Source: an uncultured Holophagaceae bacterium
GTDB lineage: Bacteria; Acidobacteriota; Holophagae; Holophagales; Holophagaceae
Length of the DNA stretch: 11,713 nucleotides
Direction of reading: 5' to 3'
Assembly (NCBI GenBank): GCA_903876615.1
Contig: CAIRAS010000260.1
Location: 1 to 11,713 of the forward strand
Below the pieces are notes generated by a model. That model made no database searches and was not told the origin of the DNA. It worked only from the letters and a program-made list of their open reading frames with translations. A program made the position numbers and the translations under genes. Below are positions 11,481 through 11,713 of the stretch, piece by piece (positions within the stretch are counted from its first letter, which is position 1; each line of letters opens with the position of its first letter).

Positions 11481-11713
11481 ATGTCGAACCCACCACTCGT
11501 TGGCCTGATAATGGGATCCCGCTCGGACTGGGAGACCATGGAGCACACGGCGGCGACGCTGGACGAGCTCGGCATTCCCTTCGAGGCCGAGGTGGTCAGC
11601 GCCCACCGCACGCCGGACAAGCTCTTCAGCTACTGCGAGCAGGCCGAGAGCCGGGGGCTGCGCGTCCTCATCGCCGGGGCCGGCGGCGCGGCCCACCTGC
11701 CGGGCATGGCCGC
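11481..11713 (+). CDS. purE: N5-carboxyaminoimidazole ribonucleotide mutase, N-terminal part (runs off right edge)
   Basis: The first 77 full codons are present. PurE class I interconverts N5-CAIR and CAIR in purine synthesis in the cytosol. The signature residues are all visible: [11 protein letters not shown] at 7-17, VVSAHRTPD at 38-46 (H42, R43), and [12 protein letters not shown] at 66-77 (H72). The start is supported by GGAG (11471-11474) six bases before the ATG. About half of a normal PurE (about 160-170 residues) lies in the window. Whether purK follows cannot be seen. It diverges from the flavoprotein gene across the hairpin-rich gap. Confidence 0.95.
   Translation, partial: MSNPPLVGLIMGSRSDWETMEHTAATLDELGIPFEAEVVSAHRTPDKLFSYCEQAESRGLRVLIAGAGGAAHLPGMA

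Noticed and set aside
11204..11620. Open frames running through the hairpin-rich gap and opposite purE
   Set aside because: They have no SD or family motifs and cross the perfect inverted repeats. The plus-strand purE start is clear.

Overview
This window looks like ordinary chromosome from a high-GC, Gram-negative-type bacterium. GC-rich third codon positions leave long shadow reading frames opposite most genes. An ArnT-type lipid glycosyltransferase and an ArnA-like decarboxylase argue for an outer membrane carrying modified lipid A or a similar glycolipid. The mix of proteins, together with short purine-rich stutter repeats between genes, would suit Acidobacteriota (Holophagae/Geothrix-like). 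That placement is a guess from pattern recognition, not a result. I see no tRNA, rRNA, CRISPR array, transposase or prophage gene.

Left part (1-1455, all minus strand): an ArnA C-terminal-like UDP-glucuronate decarboxylase/dehydrogenase, with its own promoter and Shine-Dalgarno (SD) sequence, reads into the N-terminal part of an ArnT-like membrane glycosyltransferase that runs off the left edge. An 11-bp inverted repeat lies between them. The two genes suggest synthesis of a UDP-pentose-type sugar and transfer of a lipid-linked sugar.

Phospholipid operon (1502-4601, minus): a 54-residue membrane protein, cinA, plsY and gpsA are tightly packed in that order. GpsA makes glycerol-3-phosphate and PlsY acylates it to lysophosphatidate. 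CinA is a nicotinamide-nucleotide amidohydrolase/pyrophosphatase-type protein. A 92-residue hypothetical gene diverges from this operon.

Central carbon region (5071-9551): pyruvate kinase followed by a DinB/YfiT-like metalloprotein on the minus strand. Divergent from them is a minimal Fis-type DNA-binding protein that ends in a textbook terminator. Next come two translationally coupled GAPDH-family genes behind a promoter overlapped by a 13-bp palindrome. The first GAPDH paralogue has glycine where the catalytic cysteine should be. The second keeps that cysteine but has lost the usual second cysteine of the motif. This pair is the most interesting signal in the window.

Right part (9552-11713): a purine-rich intergenic segment with a 21-bp perfect inverted repeat, a BaiN/HI0933-type flavoprotein on the minus strand, a 447-bp non-coding region with several perfect hairpins and inverted flanks, and the start of purE on the plus strand, cut by the window edge.
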